NCBI RefSeq assembly: GCF_000420445.1
Contig: NZ_ATUY01000009.1
Coordinates: 25,193 to 89,192 of the forward strand
Direction: 5' to 3'
Source of the DNA: Actinotignum urinale DSM 15805
GTDB taxonomy: Bacteria > Actinomycetota > Actinomycetes > Actinomycetales > Actinomycetaceae
Length of the DNA: 64,000 bases
The position numbers and the translations under genes were made by a program. Positions 26,826 to 35,897 of this stretch are shown in pieces. Each line of letters starts with the position of its first letter. Position 1 is the first letter of the stretch. The notes below the pieces were generated by a model. It saw nothing but the letters and a program-made list of their open reading frames with translations. It had not been told where the DNA came from and did not search any database.

Positions 26826-28031
26826 ATGAGTGAGGGTCGCCGTTTAACACGCCAAGAAATGCGTGAACGCGGATTGCTTCGTGCAATTCCACGTGATGAA
26901 GCTGCCCCTATAGATGAGTTACGTGAAACTCGCGATATTCCCATTACTAGAGCACACCGTCGTGCTCTTGAAACCGATGGCGAGAAAGATAACGCTCAAA
27001 ATAATCAAGAGGTTCAGAGCGCTCGTGAGGCAGGCACTGGGCAAACTCAAGGAAGTTTTCATCGTGCAGTGGCGCCGGCCAAAGATCCAGTGGATCATTC
27101 GACACAGAGCGTTGAACCTGAGGTAGCTATATCGAAACCGGAAGAACAGGGCGCCGGTGTATCGTCGCCACAGGTTGAACAGACTGTAACTCCTGAGCCA
27201 GAACCGCGACGTTCGCGACGTTTTTGGGGCAGGAGACATGCTGAACCTTCCGAGACTGCGCCAGCAGAATCGGCACCTGCAGTTGTAGAAACCGCGTCCG
27301 TATCTGAACCGCTACCTGCGCCTGCGCCGGTAGAGTCCGCGCCTGTGGCACAACCAGAACCCGTCAACAGCAGAGTTAGTGTTTTTGATCGATTCGATGC
27401 CAGCACAACCGTTATTGACGATAACTCATCGTATTCAGTTCAGCGGTCGGCACCATCGACCTCAACGGCGTCAAGTGCGCAATCCTCGGTTTCCGCTGTT
27501 TCTGCGCAGTCGGCTCCATCAGCGCAATCAACCCAAGAATTCGCACCGTCTGCACAGTCTGCACAGTCCGCAACGAACGTCGCATCTGTTCCGCAGCAGA
27601 TTCTCGACACTGAAACAGCACCCCCGGCACCTGGCGATACAGATCATGATAATGATGCCAACGACGAGGATGTATCAACGTCCTTACGCGAACGTTTGCT
27701 GGCACGCACGCAACATGATGATTTACGTTCTACTGCGAATAGTGTGGCTCAGAGCGAAGATAGCGAGCATAGTGCTGATGAAGAGGATGCTATAAAATCT
27801 TCGGTCACCATCGACCATGTTGAACATATTGATGAGCCTTTAGATGAACCGGGTTCGCGCAAGTGGGGGTGGCCATTGTTTATGGTTCTCCTTATTGTAT
27901 GCTCGATCGGCGCGGGGCTCCTTCTCGGTGTTGGAATTATTCGTTTGCGTGGCGCCGATGCAGGAATTGATACAACGCAGGTGTGGGCTTCAGTTCACAC
28001 AACAATTCAACAGATCAAGGAGATTGCGTGA
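26826..28031 (+). CDS. disordered Ser/Gln/Pro-rich protein with one membrane helix
   Basis: I do not recognise a family. The 401-residue protein starts with a basic segment (LTRQEMRERGLL), then has about 300 residues of low-complexity sequence rich in Ala, Ser, Pro, Gln and Glu, including AQS/SAQS repeats near 215-250 and PAPAPVESAPVAQPEP near 165. Near residue 345 a single hydrophobic helix (GWPLFMVLLIVCSIGAGLLL) leads to a short C-terminal tail. The topology suggests a cytoplasmic disordered domain anchored to the membrane. The stop overlaps the rsfS GTG, so the two are translationally coupled. Confidence 0.75.
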   Translation: MSEGRRLTRQEMRERGLLRAIPRDEAAPIDELRETRDIPITRAHRRALETDGEKDNAQNNQEVQSAREAGTGQTQGSFHRAVAPAKDPVDHSTQSVEPEVAISKPEEQGAGVSSPQVEQTVTPEPEPRRSRRFWGRRHAEPSETAPAESAPAVVETASVSEPLPAPAPVESAPVAQPEPVNSRVSVFDRFDASTTVIDDNSSYSVQRSAPSTSTASSAQSSVSAVSAQSAPSAQSTQEFAPSAQSAQSATNVASVPQQILDTETAPPAPGDTDHDNDANDEDVSTSLRERLLARTQHDDLRSTANSVAQSEDSEHSADEEDAIKSSVTIDHVEHIDEPLDEPGSRKWGWPLFMVLLIVCSIGAGLLLGVGIIRLRGADAGIDTTQVWASVHTTIQQIKEIA

Positions 28032-28399
28032 GCGCATCAGCTGAATCAATCGAGTTAACCCACATTGCGGCCTCGGCCGCTGCAGATAAGAAAGCAACCT
28101 TTATTCAAGCGCTTGACGTGTCGGAGCGTTTCGCAATTTCTGACGTGTTCCTAATTGCGTCGGGGAGCGCGGAACCGCAGGTAAAAGCCATTGTTGACGA
28201 GATTGAAGACAAGCTGAGTGAGGCTGGGGCAACGCTATTGCGACGCGAGGGTATGAACGCGGAGTTGCGTTGGGTTCTTCTTGATTACGGCGAGCTTATT
28301 GTTCACGTTCAGCGCGACGAGGATCGCGACGAATATGCGCTAGCACGTTTATGGGGAGATTGTCCGGTTATTGATCTGCAGTTAGATGGCGAGGTGTAG
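28028..28399 (+). CDS. rsfS: ribosomal silencing factor RsfS
   Basis: RsfS binds L14 and blocks subunit joining when nutrients are scarce. The 123-residue protein has ALDVSERFAISDVFLIASGS, LRREGMNAELRWVLLDYGEL, and VHVQRDEDRDEYALARLW, the DUF143 signature. The start is a GTG overlapping the previous stop; the frame extends upstream to 27983 but only inside the preceding gene. Confidence 0.94.
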   Translation: MSASAESIELTHIAASAAADKKATFIQALDVSERFAISDVFLIASGSAEPQVKAIVDEIEDKLSEAGATLLRREGMNAELRWVLLDYGELIVHVQRDEDRDEYALARLWGDCPVIDLQLDGEV

Positions 28400-28400
28400 A

Positions 28401-29006
28401 ATGCCTGCCGATTATCTGATTTTATGGCGTCATGGGCAAACGGATTTTAATAAGCAAATGCGAATCCAGGGCGCTACGGATATTCCTTTGAACGATTTGG
28501 GATTGCGACAGGCGCGGGAAAGCGCGCAAAGTATTGTGGCTAAGGAGCCAACCCGGATTATTTCATCCCCTCTCTCTAGGGCTTTAACGACGGCTCAGTG
28601 CCTTGCAACAGAGGTCGGGCTTGATGTGACAACGGATGAACGGCTGGTTGAACGCCGATTTGGTGAATTTGAAGGGAAAACTCGCGCCGAAATCGAGGTG
28701 GAATTCCCCGGTGAATTTATTCATTGGCAGCGTCACGGCATGGTTCACGGTATTGGTATGGAAACTCGTGAATCCGTAGGGGAGAGGTTTGCTCAAGCGG
28801 TTGGCGAGGCAAGTGATGCAATGGACGGGGGGAAACTCGTCGTTGTTGCACACGGAGCCGCCATTGCTTGTGGTGTTTCGCACCTTTTAGGATTGTACGG
28901 TTCCTGGGGTGGGGTGCGAGGATTGGATAATTGCCATTACGCGATTCTTCAACGTTGCCACTCAGGAAACCCTGATTGGCGGATAGAAGCCTATAACCTT
29001 TACTAG
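28401..29006 (+). CDS. histidine phosphatase (phosphoglycerate mutase-like)
   Basis: The 201-residue protein begins MPADYLILWRHGQTDFNKQM with the catalytic RHG motif at residues 10-12 and has VVVAHGAAIACG near 147 with the second catalytic His. It belongs to the cofactor-dependent phosphatase branch; the substrate is unknown. The ATG at 28401 follows the rsfS stop by one base and has a GAGGTG box. Actinobacterial genomes often pair rsfS with such a phosphatase. Confidence 0.9.
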   Translation: MPADYLILWRHGQTDFNKQMRIQGATDIPLNDLGLRQARESAQSIVAKEPTRIISSPLSRALTTAQCLATEVGLDVTTDERLVERRFGEFEGKTRAEIEVEFPGEFIHWQRHGMVHGIGMETRESVGERFAQAVGEASDAMDGGKLVVVAHGAAIACGVSHLLGLYGSWGGVRGLDNCHYAILQRCHSGNPDWRIEAYNLY

Positions 29007-29224
29007 TGTCGATAATTAGTACTCGATTACTACCGTCGATTATTAGTGTCGAGGTACTGTGTGTCACTTTTGTTCCAAAAATACGACACAGTTACGCGAA
29101 AAATTCAAAAAAGAGTAAAATTACCAGTGTTTTTCTTTACTGAAAATGACCATTTGACTCAAGTCTTGAAGGTGTCGTTGCAAAACCCCTTTAATTCGAC
29201 CAAGAACTAAGAAGGGATGGAAAA

Positions 29225-30823
29225 ATGGTCAACATTGGTACGACTCTAGTATCTCCGATTACCGCAGGTAGTTTTTCAGACTATTTTGAGAAAATTAATG
29301 CAGATATCTCATCAGTGCTTAACTGGGCCTATGATGCATCTATCGTGTGGGTTCTCATTGTGCTTCTTCTTGCCACGGGAATTTACTTCACAATCCGCTC
29401 CAGGTTTATGCAGGTGCGTTTATTCGGGCATATGTTCAAAGTTATTACGGATTCCCGCAGTGGCGCGAAAGGCGGAATTAGTTCCTTCCAGGCCTTCGCC
29501 ATTGGTTTGGCAGACCGTGTAGGAACAGGTTCCATTGCTGGTGTTGCTTTAGCCGTGGTGGCTGGTGGGCCTGGTGCCGTGTTCTGGATGTGGATTGTCG
29601 CCCTTGTTGGTATGGTGACGGCTTTTGTTGAAGCAACTCTTGCCCAGATTTTCAAAGTTCGTAACGGCGACGGAACCTTCCGCGGTGGCCCAGCTTTCTA
29701 TATTCTTCGTGGTTTAAACTCCAGAAAATGGGGGGCGGTTTTCGCTATTCTTCTTATTTTTGCCTATGGTTTCAGCTTCGAAATGATTCAATCCAACTCC
29801 ATTAGCCAGTTGGCAGAAGTTTCCTTTGGCGCCCCAACATGGGTTACAGCAGTTATTTTGACCATTATGACTCTTCCCTTGGTTCTTGGTGGAATGCGCA
29901 AGATTGCCGTCATGTCAGAATATTTGGCACCCATTATGGCGCTCGTTTACGTGGTAATGGGACTTCTTGTTATGGCGATTAATTTCCATAATATTCCTCA
30001 CGTTTTCAGTGAAATTTTCACCGGAGCATTCGGCGGAGGAACATATGTTCCGCCTGCAGTTGCCGGTGCAACAGGCGCATTCATTGCAGCTCTCACCACG
30101 GGTATTAAGCGTGGTTTGTTCACAAATGAAGCTGGTATGGGTTCAGCTCCTAACGCGGCCGCAACCGCAACGGTTGATCACCCAGTGACTCAGGGTATGA
30201 TTCAAGCGCTCGGCGTTTTCGTTGATACCATGTTGGTCTGCACATCAACAGCTTTCATTATCCTTATGTCTGGCCCGTTCTGGAATCCGAATCGCTCAGC
30301 AAAACAGGATGGTACGGCGCTAACAAGTCTGTCCTTAGTGGAGACTCTTGGCAGTAGTCCCACAACACACACCATTGTTTCCGTTATTGTGTTGGTTTTG
30401 ATGATTTGCTTCGGATATACGACGATTTTAGGTAACTTTACCTACGCGGAAACAAATTATCGTTACCTTGCCGGGTTGAAAAAGTCGGTGTTGCCTTTGA
30501 AACTCCTCGTTATTTTTTCAACCTTCCTTGGCGCAGTCCTTCCGCTTCCTTCCGTGTGGTCTATTGCGGATTGGGCAACAGCGCTCATGACAATCGTGAA
30601 TCTCGGAGCTATTTTGCTCCTAGGCAAGTGGGCGTTCGGCGCCCTGCGTGATTATGAGGCGCAACGATCTAAGGGTGAAACACCAATATTCTGCTCGGTG
30701 AATAACCCGCATCTTCCGGGAGAGCTTCCTACCGACGTGTGGGATGTTCCCGGCGGACACCATGAATCGTGGAATGAAGAAAATGCCACGAACCAAACCG
30801 AAAAGTTTGACGCGGAAAAATAA
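29225..30823 (+). CDS. sodium:alanine/glycine symporter, AGCS family
   Basis: This 532-residue inner-membrane symporter takes up alanine or glycine with sodium. It has about ten hydrophobic helices, the family motif GLADRVGTGSIAGVALAV near residue 95, and the signature GLFTNEAGMGSAPNAAATA near 295. A hydrophilic C-terminal tail of about 55 residues follows. The start ATG has a GGGATGG box. The upstream 200 bp contain an imperfect stem (ACTGTG...CACAGT near 29055-29092), but I see no glycine riboswitch signature. Confidence 0.93.
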   Translation: MVNIGTTLVSPITAGSFSDYFEKINADISSVLNWAYDASIVWVLIVLLLATGIYFTIRSRFMQVRLFGHMFKVITDSRSGAKGGISSFQAFAIGLADRVGTGSIAGVALAVVAGGPGAVFWMWIVALVGMVTAFVEATLAQIFKVRNGDGTFRGGPAFYILRGLNSRKWGAVFAILLIFAYGFSFEMIQSNSISQLAEVSFGAPTWVTAVILTIMTLPLVLGGMRKIAVMSEYLAPIMALVYVVMGLLVMAINFHNIPHVFSEIFTGAFGGGTYVPPAVAGATGAFIAALTTGIKRGLFTNEAGMGSAPNAAATATVDHPVTQGMIQALGVFVDTMLVCTSTAFIILMSGPFWNPNRSAKQDGTALTSLSLVETLGSSPTTHTIVSVIVLVLMICFGYTTILGNFTYAETNYRYLAGLKKSVLPLKLLVIFSTFLGAVLPLPSVWSIADWATALMTIVNLGAILLLGKWAFGALRDYEAQRSKGETPIFCSVNNPHLPGELPTDVWDVPGGHHESWNEENATNQTEKFDAEK

Positions 30824-30854
30824 AAAACCGTGCCGTAACATTACACTCGGGTGA

Positions 30855-31052
30855 ACACTCAAACGTAGACGAAGCGATGTGCTTGCCTACTTCACCCACC
30901 CCGGCTCTAGTAACGGATCAACCGAAGCGCTCAACGAGAGACTAGAGCACCTCAGAGGCATCGCCCTAGGATTCACCAATCTCGACAACTACATCACCCG
31001 AAGCCTGCTACACGCAGGAGGACTCACACAAACCCTACAAGCCAAAATGTGA
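30855..31052 (+). pseudogene. ISL3-family transposase, C-terminal remnant
   Basis: A 65-residue open frame contains DVLAYFTHPGSSNGSTEALN followed by ERLEHLRGIALGF and ends in TLQAKM and a stop. This is the C-terminal end of ISL3-type transposases. An in-frame stop lies just upstream and the catalytic core is gone. No terminal repeats are visible. Confidence 0.8.
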
Positions 31053-31062
31053 AGAGTCGCAT

Positions 31063-31106
31063 AAGCGCGGGCTAATGCTCGGTTAAGTAAGCATTAGCCC
31101 GCGCTT
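31063..31106. terminator. 17-bp perfect hairpin beyond ppdK
   Basis: AAGCGCGGGCTAATGCT and its exact complement flank a 10-nt loop. It lies 48 bp past the ppdK stop and just past the transposase remnant, and probably terminates ppdK on the minus strand. No T-run follows. Confidence 0.7.
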
Positions 31107-31154
31107 GCGCTCAGTAATGGCAAGCGCTGAACTAGGTCAGCGGTTATGCCAGCC

Positions 31155-33800
31155 CTACTTATCTTTCAGCGCAGCTTTTGCGGCGGCGAAACGTGCAATG
31201 GGGACGCGGAAAGGTGAGCAGGATACGTAGTTCAGCCCCGCCGAGTGGAAGAATTCAATGGACGCCGGGTCGCCGCCGTGTTCACCACATACGCCACACT
31301 TGAGGTGCGGAGTCGTGGAGCGCCCGCGCTCAACGCCCATACTCACCAGCTGACCAACGCCGTCGACATCAATCGACGCGAAGGGATTATGCGGCAAAAT
31401 ATCCTCGGCTTCGTAGGCGGCAAGGAAGCCATTTTCAGCGTCATCTCGACTAATACCCAACGTTGTTTGCGTCAAATCATTCGTGCCGAAGCTGAAGAAA
31501 TCGGCGTGGTGGGCAATGCGGTCGGCAAGAAGAGCTGCGCGAGGAAGCTCAATCATGGTTCCGATTGTGTAGTCCAAACGCTTACCTGCACGCTCAAATT
31601 CTTCTTCAACAGTGGATTTCACAATTTCACGCTGCTGTAAGATTTCTTCTTCTAGGCTCACTAGCGGAATCATAATCTCGACGCCAACGGTTTGCCCAAC
31701 GCGTTCCAAAACGGCAAGCGCTGCGCGAATAATTGCGCGTGTCTGCATCGCCGGAATTTCGGGGTGAAGCATGGCGAGGCGGCAACCACGAGTCCCCAAC
31801 ATCGGGTTTTGTTCGTGAAGTTTCTTCACCTGGGCGAGAGTTGCACGTGCTTCTTTCAGTGCGTCCTCGCTACCACCAGTCAGTTCAAGTTCCTGCACCT
31901 TTAATGCCTGGTCCACATAATTCGGGAGGAATTCGTGAAGTGGCGGATCGAGGAGTCGAACCGTCACCGGCAAGCCCTTCATCGCCGTGAAAATTGCTTC
32001 AAAATCGGCCTGTTGCATAGGCAGAATCTTCGCCAACGCAGCTTCGCGTTCTTCCGAAGTCTCCGCCAAAATCATTTCTCGCACGGCCGGCAAGCGATCC
32101 GCAGCCATAAACATGTGCTCGGTACGGCACAAGCCAATACCTTCAGCCCCGAGTTTCCGCGCATTCTCGGCATCCGGCCCATTATCGGCGTTAGCACGAA
32201 CACCGAGCGCTCGCACCTCATCGGCCCACTGAACAACATGCTCAAAATCTTCGTTAATCTGTGGCGGAATGAGTTTAAGTGCCTCTCCAAAGACTTCTCC
32301 CGTCGAACCATTGAGAGTAATAAGGTCGCCCTCAACAAATGTTCGATCCCCAATGGTGAGAGTTTTCCCTTGCGTATCTAGTTTGATCGCGGTTGCCCCC
32401 GATACGCAGGGTTTTCCGAATCCGCGTGCAACAACGGCGGCGTGGCTCGTCATACCGCCGTGGGCCGTGAGCACGCCTTGAGCCGCAAGAACGCCGTGAA
32501 TATCGTCGGGTGTTGTTTCGTATCGAACCAACACAACATTTTTCCCTTCGGCACCCGCAGCCGCCGCGGTATCGGCGTCGAAAACAAGCGAGCCGACGGC
32601 CGCGCCGGGGGATGCAGGCAAACCTTTCGTTATAGGTTCGACGGTGTTGGATGGATCGACGCCAGGGTGCAGGAGCTGATCTAGCTGTGCCGGTTCAATC
32701 CTCTCAAGGGCTTCTTCTTTTGTAATAAGGCCTTCTTCAACCATGTCGGCCGCGATTTTCAGCGCTGCTGGCGCGGTTCGCTTCCCGTTACGTGTTTGGA
32801 GCATAAAGAGTTTGCCGTTTTCAATCGTGAATTCCAAGTCCTGCATGTCGCGATAATGTGTTTCCAGGTGTTGCATGGTTTCCAGGAGTTCGCGGTAGGC
32901 TTCAGGCAAAATTGCTTCCAGATCTGGCAGGCGTTGCGGGGTTCGTATTCCTGCAACAACGTCCTCACCTTGAGCGTTAATAAGGAATTCGCCGAAGAGC
33001 CCTTTTTCGCCCGTGGAGGGGTTACGAGTGAAGCACACACCTGTTGCGGATGTATCTCCGTGGTTGCCAAAAACCATTTGCATAATATTGACGGCTGTTC
33101 CGAGGTCGCGCGAAATACCGTTGACTTTCCTGTAAATATCTGCACGTGGGTTGTTCCAACTGCGGAAAACCGCGCTAATTGCGTGAGAAAGTTGTTCGCG
33201 CGGATCCAGCGTCCACACGTTCCCTAGATAATCTTTAGATATTTTTTTGAATTGTACGACGAGTTCTTTCAAATCCTCAGCGGTAAGGTCCGTATCTAGG
33301 GTAACGCCACGTGCTTTTTTCATTTCTTTGATGGCGTCTTCATACATGTGTGCGGGTACCCCTTCAACAACGTCCCCATACATTTGGATAAAACGACGGT
33401 AGCAGTCATAGGCGAAGCGTTCGTTTCCGGATTCTTCAGCGATAGTGCGCACGGTGTCGTCGGTTATCCCAAGGTTGAGGATTGTGTCCATCATTCCCGG
33501 CATAGATACGACGGCACCGGAACGTATCGATACAAGTAGTGGGGAATCGGAGCTGCCGAGTTTATGGCCGGTGCGTTCTTCGAGCCTGGCAAGTGCTGCA
33601 TCAACTTGTTCATTCAGTTTTTCTGGCCATTTGCCGTCGTTATTCATGGCTTCGACGCAGGCTTGTGTTGTGACGGTGAATCCGTCTGGTACGGGGAAAC
33701 CTAAACGCATCATTTCTGCTAGATTTGCGCCTTTACCGCCAAGGATACTGCGCATGGAGGCGTTGCCTTCGGAAAAATCGTATATATATGTGTTGGCCAC
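31155..33800 (-). CDS. ppdK: pyruvate, phosphate dikinase
   Basis: PPDK interconverts pyruvate, ATP and phosphate with PEP, AMP and pyrophosphate. The 881-residue protein has the nucleotide-binding N-domain (GGKGANLAEM near 22), the phosphohistidine domain GGMTSHAAVVARGFGKPCVS near 450, and the PEP/pyruvate barrel ending GVCGEHGGDPASI with the catalytic Cys. The length is normal. The GTG start at 33800 has an AAAGGAG box. Linked sugar genes suggest a role in glycolytic or gluconeogenic balance. Confidence 0.96.
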   Translation of the reverse strand: MANTYIYDFSEGNASMRSILGGKGANLAEMMRLGFPVPDGFTVTTQACVEAMNNDGKWPEKLNEQVDAALARLEERTGHKLGSSDSPLLVSIRSGAVVSMPGMMDTILNLGITDDTVRTIAEESGNERFAYDCYRRFIQMYGDVVEGVPAHMYEDAIKEMKKARGVTLDTDLTAEDLKELVVQFKKISKDYLGNVWTLDPREQLSHAISAVFRSWNNPRADIYRKVNGISRDLGTAVNIMQMVFGNHGDTSATGVCFTRNPSTGEKGLFGEFLINAQGEDVVAGIRTPQRLPDLEAILPEAYRELLETMQHLETHYRDMQDLEFTIENGKLFMLQTRNGKRTAPAALKIAADMVEEGLITKEEALERIEPAQLDQLLHPGVDPSNTVEPITKGLPASPGAAVGSLVFDADTAAAAGAEGKNVVLVRYETTPDDIHGVLAAQGVLTAHGGMTSHAAVVARGFGKPCVSGATAIKLDTQGKTLTIGDRTFVEGDLITLNGSTGEVFGEALKLIPPQINEDFEHVVQWADEVRALGVRANADNGPDAENARKLGAEGIGLCRTEHMFMAADRLPAVREMILAETSEEREAALAKILPMQQADFEAIFTAMKGLPVTVRLLDPPLHEFLPNYVDQALKVQELELTGGSEDALKEARATLAQVKKLHEQNPMLGTRGCRLAMLHPEIPAMQTRAIIRAALAVLERVGQTVGVEIMIPLVSLEEEILQQREIVKSTVEEEFERAGKRLDYTIGTMIELPRAALLADRIAHHADFFSFGTNDLTQTTLGISRDDAENGFLAAYEAEDILPHNPFASIDVDGVGQLVSMGVERGRSTTPHLKCGVCGEHGGDPASIEFFHSAGLNYVSCSPFRVPIARFAAAKAALKDK

Positions 33801-33849
33801 CGTTTACTCTCCTTTGAATAGTGGTGTGCGCTGGGAGGTGCGCACGTCT

Positions 33850-33891
33850 AGTTAACCGGGCTGAGCAGTACGTTGGTCAGCCCGGTTAACT
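33850..33891. promoter_or_regulatory. 15-bp perfect inverted repeat upstream of ppdK
   Basis: AGTTAACCGGGCTGA and its exact complement surround a 12-nt loop, starting 50 bp upstream of the ppdK start codon. In the ppdK mRNA it would be a strong 5'-leader hairpin; as DNA it could be an operator. No gene ends here, so simple termination is less likely. Confidence 0.6.
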
Positions 33892-34142
33892 ACAGCACAT
33901 GAATGTGTCGTATGTTATATGAAGATTAGTCTACTGCGTTTGCCTCTCGCACGTGAGCCCCGCGGAGCGTTTTTCCCAAATGTGTAAAAACCAGTCGTTA
34001 TAAGTGTTGATGTTTGAGAGTTTTGCGCGGGAGCGATGGTTGTTAATATTGCCGGACGTATTGAATTACCCACTGCTGTTTTTCTCTGAATTGTTGAGTT
34101 GCCAAGCTATTTCCCCTTGTCGCTGTCATAAAAAATGTGATG

Positions 34143-34164
34143 TTAGTCAATAAATACTGACTAA
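34143..34164. promoter_or_regulatory. palindrome TTAGTCA-N8-TGACTAA upstream of xylA
   Basis: A perfect 7-8-7 inverted repeat about 230 bp upstream of xylA. The binding protein is unknown. Confidence 0.5.
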
Positions 34165-34197
34165 GAAGAGTGAAAACCGAGGGAAGGTTTGCACGTC

Positions 34198-34220
34198 TTT
34201 TGTTTAGAAGCTAAACAAAA
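34198..34220. promoter_or_regulatory. candidate XylR (ROK) operator upstream of xylA
   Basis: TTTTGTTTAG and CTAAACAAAA form a perfect 10-3-10 palindrome. A related palindrome with the same TTTGTTTAG half lies upstream of xylB, next to the ROK regulator gene, and AT-rich AAAC/GTTT palindromes are typical ROK operators. Confidence 0.65.
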
Positions 34221-34301
34221 CTGCCGAATGCCGCGACTTTAAGGGTCGTCGCACGTAGATTTTCTACGCACAACGCTCGGCTCAAGGGTTGTTTGCCATT
34301 C

Positions 34302-34330
34302 TTGACACCCGTATATTTACATGTTAGTTT
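34302..34330 (+). promoter_or_regulatory. candidate xylA promoter
   Basis: TTGACA (34302-34307) is followed after 17 bp by TAGTTT (34325-34330), about 65 bp before the xylA start. Confidence 0.5.
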
Positions 34331-34396
34331 TTCTATTGAACAAAGTCGGGCAGTTACCCAACATCATTCACACGCAACGCAAAGGAGCGAAAAATC

Positions 34397-35563
34397 ATGC
34401 GCAAACCCACCAAAGAAGATCGTTTTTCCTTTGGTATCTGGACAGCCGGCTGGACCGGAACAGATCCCTTCGGCACAGACACCCGCACATCCCTAGAACC
34501 CTGGGATTATGCCGAAAAATTCGCTGAGCTCGGAGCCTGGGGGATTACCTTCCACGACAACGACGTATTCCCCTTCAACGCAACACCAGCAGAACAAGAT
34601 CGTCGAGTAGGCAAACTCGTTGAGGTCTGCAAAGCAAACGACCTCGTTATCGAAATGGTCACCACCAACACCTTCTCCCACCCGATTTTCAAAGATGGTG
34701 GACTCACCAACAACGATCGCAGCATCCGTCGCTTCGGATTGAAGAAAATCCTCAACGCCGTCGATATTGCCGCCGAAGTCGGCGCCACAACCTTCGTTAT
34801 GTGGGGTGGGCGTGAAGGCGCAGAATACGATTCCTCCAAGGATCTCAGCGCCGCATTCGACCGCTACAAGGAAGGCCTCGACACCGTCGCCGGATATATT
34901 AAGGAAAAAGGCTACAACCTCAAGATCGGTTTGGAGCCCAAGCCCAACGAACCCCGCGGCGACATTTTCCTCCCCACCGTCGGCCACGCCCTCGGACTCA
35001 TCGCCCAGCTTGAACACGGCGACATCGTCGGCCTCAACCCAGAAACCGGCCACGAACAAATGGCGAACCTCAACTACACCCACGGCATCGCCCAGGCGCT
35101 CAACCACGGCAAACTCTTCCATATCGACTTGAACGGCCAGTCCGGCATCAAGTACGACCAGGACAAAGCCTTTGGACACGGCGATCTCGCCTCCGCATTC
35201 TTCACCGTCGACCTTCTTGTCAACGGCTTCCCCGGAGGCGGAAACCGCTACGAAGGCCCAATCCACTTCGACTACAAGCCCTCACGTACAGAAGGCATGC
35301 AGGGCGTATGGGATTCTGCAGCCGCGAATATGGAAATGTACCTCATGCTCGCCGAGAAAGCAAAGGCATTCCGTGCAGATCCTCGCACCCAGGAACTCAT
35401 GGAAGAAGCTTCAATTCTCGAACTCGCCGTGCCAACCATGGCGCCCGGCGAAACAATTGAGGACCTGCGCAAGGAAGCTGATATCGATCCCGAAGAAGTC
35501 GCAAAGCGCGAATACCGCTTCGTTGAACTGTATCAGCACGCCATGCGCCACCTGATTGGTTAA
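34397..35563 (+). CDS. xylA: xylose isomerase
   Basis: XylA converts D-xylose to D-xylulose with two divalent metals. The 388-residue protein is the class I (actinobacterial) type: [10 protein letters not shown] with the catalytic His near 54, [16 protein letters not shown] near 134, [14 protein letters not shown] near 177 with metal-binding Glu and the catalytic Lys, and [15 protein letters not shown] near 240. A strong AAAGGAG box precedes the ATG. It heads the pentose region with an ABC transporter downstream and xylB 5 kb away on the other strand. Confidence 0.97.
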   Translation: MRKPTKEDRFSFGIWTAGWTGTDPFGTDTRTSLEPWDYAEKFAELGAWGITFHDNDVFPFNATPAEQDRRVGKLVEVCKANDLVIEMVTTNTFSHPIFKDGGLTNNDRSIRRFGLKKILNAVDIAAEVGATTFVMWGGREGAEYDSSKDLSAAFDRYKEGLDTVAGYIKEKGYNLKIGLEPKPNEPRGDIFLPTVGHALGLIAQLEHGDIVGLNPETGHEQMANLNYTHGIAQALNHGKLFHIDLNGQSGIKYDQDKAFGHGDLASAFFTVDLLVNGFPGGGNRYEGPIHFDYKPSRTEGMQGVWDSAAANMEMYLMLAEKAKAFRADPRTQELMEEASILELAVPTMAPGETIEDLRKEADIDPEEVAKREYRFVELYQHAMRHLIG

Positions 35564-35897
35564 TTCTTCATCTATATATGTACGACGGCGTTGCGAACGT
35601 AGTCCACTACCTCTGCTGAAGAAACGTCTCTACTATGTTGTGTTTCCCTTCCATGTTTCCACAATCTAGCTAGACATTCAGCATCAGCCACACAGGACGT
35701 CGCATCGTCGTCGTACAACTACCAGGTGTGGCACGTTAAACGTTACCTGCGCGTCACACGTGCCACACAATAAAACGATTCTCTCAGGGACCTTTCGAGG
35801 CTCCCTTAGAAAAGTGCGTCAAAAAACGTCAAGGTGTTCATACAACGAAGCGTGAGCGCTAACAAATTTTCATTTTTAACAGAGCAAGGAGGCTCCT
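35564..35897. other. 334-bp control region before the sugar ABC operon
   Basis: The gap contains an 11-bp inverted repeat, GTGTGGCACGT/ACGTGCCACAC (35726-35768, 21-nt loop), which may end the xylA transcript, and a LacI-type half-palindromic site near 35852. I see no gene. Confidence 0.6.
35852..35863. promoter_or_regulatory. candidate LacI-family operator
   Basis: GTGAGCGCTAAC centred on AGCGCT resembles LacI/GalR-family operators such as TGTGAGCGCTCACA. It lies 35 bp upstream of the sugar-binding protein gene. No LacI-family gene is in this window. Confidence 0.4.

Larger units (their letters stand above)
33801..34396. other. divergent control region between ppdK and xylA
   Basis: This 596-bp gap has no convincing gene. 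It holds a 15-bp inverted repeat near ppdK, two palindromes (34143-34164 and 34198-34220) and a candidate xylA promoter, each listed separately. Confidence 0.7.

Noticed and set aside
27412..27795. Overlapping frames within the disordered membrane protein
   Set aside because: These are shifted readings of the repetitive Ser/Gln DNA; the 401-codon frame is coupled to rsfS and has a membrane helix.
29007..29224. Glycine riboswitch before the AGCS symporter
   Set aside because: I find only an imperfect stem and no conserved aptamer-like core.
34493..35266. 257-codon open frame opposite xylA
   Set aside because: It mirrors xylA codons, has repetitive Val/Glu/Gly text and no start signals.
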